This document shows, one piece after another, positions 61,484 through 64,000 of a stretch of DNA of 64,000 nucleotides. Source of the stretch: Liolophura sinensis (taxonomy: Eukaryota > Mollusca > Polyplacophora > Chitonida > Chitonidae). How positions within the stretch are numbered: the first letter of the stretch is position 1; each line of letters begins with the position of its first letter. The notes under the pieces were generated by a model. It ran no database searches. It was not told the DNA's origin and worked only from the letters and a program-made list of their open reading frames with translations. Location: the NCBI RefSeq assembly GCF_032854445.1, contig NC_088295.1:23859385-23923384 (forward strand). Reading direction: 5' to 3'. The position numbers and the translations under genes are program-made.

Positions 61484-64000
61484 TACAGCTTTGTGCATGG
61501 TTGTGAAGTAAGGACTACATTCAGCAGTCCTTCAGATAGAACTGATGAAGGTTTGTGCATGGGTGTGAAGTAAGGATTACATTCAGCAGTCCTTCAGATA
61601 GAACTGATGAAGCTTTGTGCATGGGTGTAAAGTAAGGATTACATTCAGCAGTCCTTCAGATAGAACTGATGCAGCACTGTGCATGGGTGTGAAGTAAGGA
61701 TTACATTCAGCAGTCCTTCAGATAGAACTGATGAAGCTTTGTGCATGGGTGTGAAGTAAGGATTACATTCAGCAGTCCTTCAAATAGAACTGATGCAGCT
61801 TTGTGCATGGGTGTGAAGTAAGGATTACATTCAGCAGTCCTTCAGATAGAACTAATGCAGCATTGTGCACGGGTGTGAAGTAAGGATTACATTCAGCAGT
61901 CCTTCAGATAGAACTGATGAAGCTCTGTGCATGGATGTAAAGTAAGGACTACATTCAGCAGTCCTTCAGATAGAACTGATGCAGCAATGTGCATGGGTGT
62001 GAAGTAAAGATCACATTCAGCAGTCCTTCAGATAGAACTCATGCAGCACTGTGCATGGATGTGAAGTAAGGATTACATTCAGCAGTCCTTCAGACAGAAC
62101 TGATGAAGCTTTGTGCATGGGTGTGAAGTAAGGACTACATTCAGCAGTCCTTCAGATAGAACTGATGAAGCTTTGTGCATGGGTGTAAAGTAAGGATTAC
62201 ATTCAGCAGTCCTTCAGACAGAACTGATGCAGCATTGTGCATGGGTGTGAAGTAAGGATTATATTCAGCAGTCCTTCAGATAGAACTGATGCAGCACTGT
62301 GCATGGGTGTGAAGTAAGGATTACATTTAGCAGTCCTTCAGATAGAACTGATGCAGGTTTGTTCACGGGTGTGAAGTAAGGATTACATTCAGCAGTCCTT
62401 CAGATAGAACTGATGAAGCTCTGTGCATGGATGTAAAGTAAGGACTACATTCAGCAGTCCTTCAGATAGAACTGATGCAGCACTGTGCATGGGTGTGAGG
62501 TAAGGATCACATTCAGCAGTCCTTCAGATAGAACTGATGCAGCACTGTGCATGGATGTGAAGTAAGGATTACATTCAGCAGTCCTTCAGACAGAACTGAT
62601 GAAGCTTTGTGCATGGGTGTGAAGTAAGGATTACATTCAGCAGTCCTTCAGATAGAACTGATGCAGCACTGTGCATGGGTGTGAAGTAAGGATTACATTT
62701 AGCAGTCCTTCAGATAGAACTAATGCAGCTCTGAGCATGGGTGTGAAGTAAGGATTACATTCAGCAGTACTTCAGATAGAACTAATGCAGCTCTGAGCAT
62801 GGGTGTGAAGTAAGGATTACATTCAGCAGTCCTTCAGATAGAACTGATGAAGCTTTGTGCATGCGTGTGAAGTAAGGATTACATTCAGCGGTCCTTCAGA
62901 TAGAACTGATGCAGCACTGTGCACGAGTGTGAAGTAAGGATCACATTCAGCAGTCCTTCAGATAGAACTGATGAAGGTTTGTGCATGGATGTGAAGTAAG
63001 GACTACATTCAGCAGTCCTTCAGATAGAACTGATGAAGGTTTGTGCATGGATGTGAAGTAAGGACTACATTTAGCAGTCCTTCAGATAGAACTGATGCAG
63101 GTTTGTGCATGGATGTGAAGTAAGGATTACATTTAGCAGTCCTTCAGATAAAACTCATGCAGGTTTGTTCACGGGTGTGAAGTAAGGATTACATTCAGCA
63201 GTCCTTCAGATAGAACTGATGAAGCTTTGTGCATGCGTGTGAAGTAAGGATTACATTCAGCGGTCCTTCAGATAGAACTGATGCAGCACTGTGCACGAGT
63301 GTGAAGTAAGGACTACATTTAGCAGTCCTTCAGATAGAACTGATGAAGGTTTGTGCATGGATGTGAAGTAAGGACTACATTCAGCAGTCCTTCAGATAGA
63401 ACTGATGAAGGTTTGTGCATGGATGTGAAGTAAGGACTACATTTAGCAGTCCTTCAGATAGAACTGATGCAGGTTTGTTCACGGGTGTGAAGTAAGGATT
63501 ACATTCAGCAGTCCTTCAGATAGAACTGATGAAGCTTTGTGCATGCGCGTGAAGTAAGGATTACATTCAGCGGTCCTTCAGATAGAACTGATGCAGCACT
63601 GTGCACGAGTGTGAAGTAAGGATCACATTCAGCAGTCCTTCAGATAGAACTGATGAAGGTTTGTGCATGGATGTGAAGTAAGGATTACATTCAGCAGTCC
63701 TTCAGATAGAACTGATGAAGGTTTGTGCATGGATGTGAAGTAAGGACTACATTTAGCAGTCCTTCAGATAGAACTGATGCAGCTCTGTGCATGAATGTAA
63801 AGTAAGGATTACATTCAGCAGTCCTTCAGATAGAACTGATGCAGCTCTGTGCATGGATGTGAAGTAAGGATCACATTCAGCAGTCCTTCAGATAGAACTG
63901 ATGAAGGTTTGTGCATGGATGTGAAGTAAGGATTACATTCAGCAGTCCTTCAGATAGAACTGATGAAGCTTTGTGCATGGATGTAAAGTAAGGATTACAT
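61484..64000. repeat. 62-bp satellite, runs off the right edge
   Basis: About 40 units of GATGAAGCTTTGTGCATGGG, TGTGAAGTAAGGATTACATT, CAGCAGTCCTTCAGATAGAA, CT. Variants (GAAGGTTT, GCAGCACT, GGACTACATT, GGATCACATT) recur in the same order over several units, suggesting higher-order blocks. It lies in the cadherin intron upstream of the exon at 61119. Confidence 0.95.

Overview
This is eukaryotic, animal nuclear DNA. Three multi-exon genes with GT-AG introns can be assembled by joining exon phases by hand. They sit in AT-rich sequence full of minisatellites, tRNA-derived SINEs and foldback elements. The frequent ACATGTA words and a SINE whose 3' end reads like GAGTACGGCGTAAAACACC suggest a lophotrochozoan such as a mollusc or brachiopod. 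That placement is an inference; no species can be named.

Layout. (1) 1-12250, + strand: the 3' nine exons of a FAM234 (ITFG3)-type membrane protein with FG-GAP calcium-loop motifs; its 5' exons are off the left edge. (2) 12251-33025: about 20 kb with no confident gene, holding minisatellites, SINEs, foldback elements and one orphan candidate first exon at 21718-21859. (3) 33026-39424, + strand: a nearly complete synaptotagmin-15-like gene with one membrane segment and two C2 domains that have lost calcium ligands. (4) 39425-44082: gap between two convergent 3' ends, with degenerate repeats and a foldback element. (5) 44083-61119, - strand: the 3' twelve exons of a large cadherin of cadherin-23/protocadherin-15 type, with the last EC repeats, a membrane-proximal domain, a TM segment, a cytoplasmic tail and a C-terminal PDZ ligand. 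Its 5' end is off the right edge. (6) 61120-64000: upstream intron of the cadherin, mostly a 62-bp satellite that runs off the window.

The most unusual signal recurs in all three genes: introns carry partial copies of the exon that follows them. In the cadherin gene an array of about 32 units of 81 bp is built from the 3' splice site plus the first ~16 nt of the next exon, so there are dozens of decoy acceptors directly abutting the real one, the nearest in frame. In the FAM234 gene a 64-bp array about 2.1 kb upstream of an exon carries that exon's acceptor and first 12 nt. Another FAM234 intron holds two decayed copies of the next (FG-GAP) exon. In the synaptotagmin gene 30 identical bases of the last exon recur in the preceding intron. 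A second clean observation is a 745-bp inverted-repeat element inserted at a TA inside a minisatellite, where the flanking repeats show the empty site.

The three genes do not form a pathway. FAM234 and the synaptotagmin are in tandem; the synaptotagmin and cadherin are convergent.
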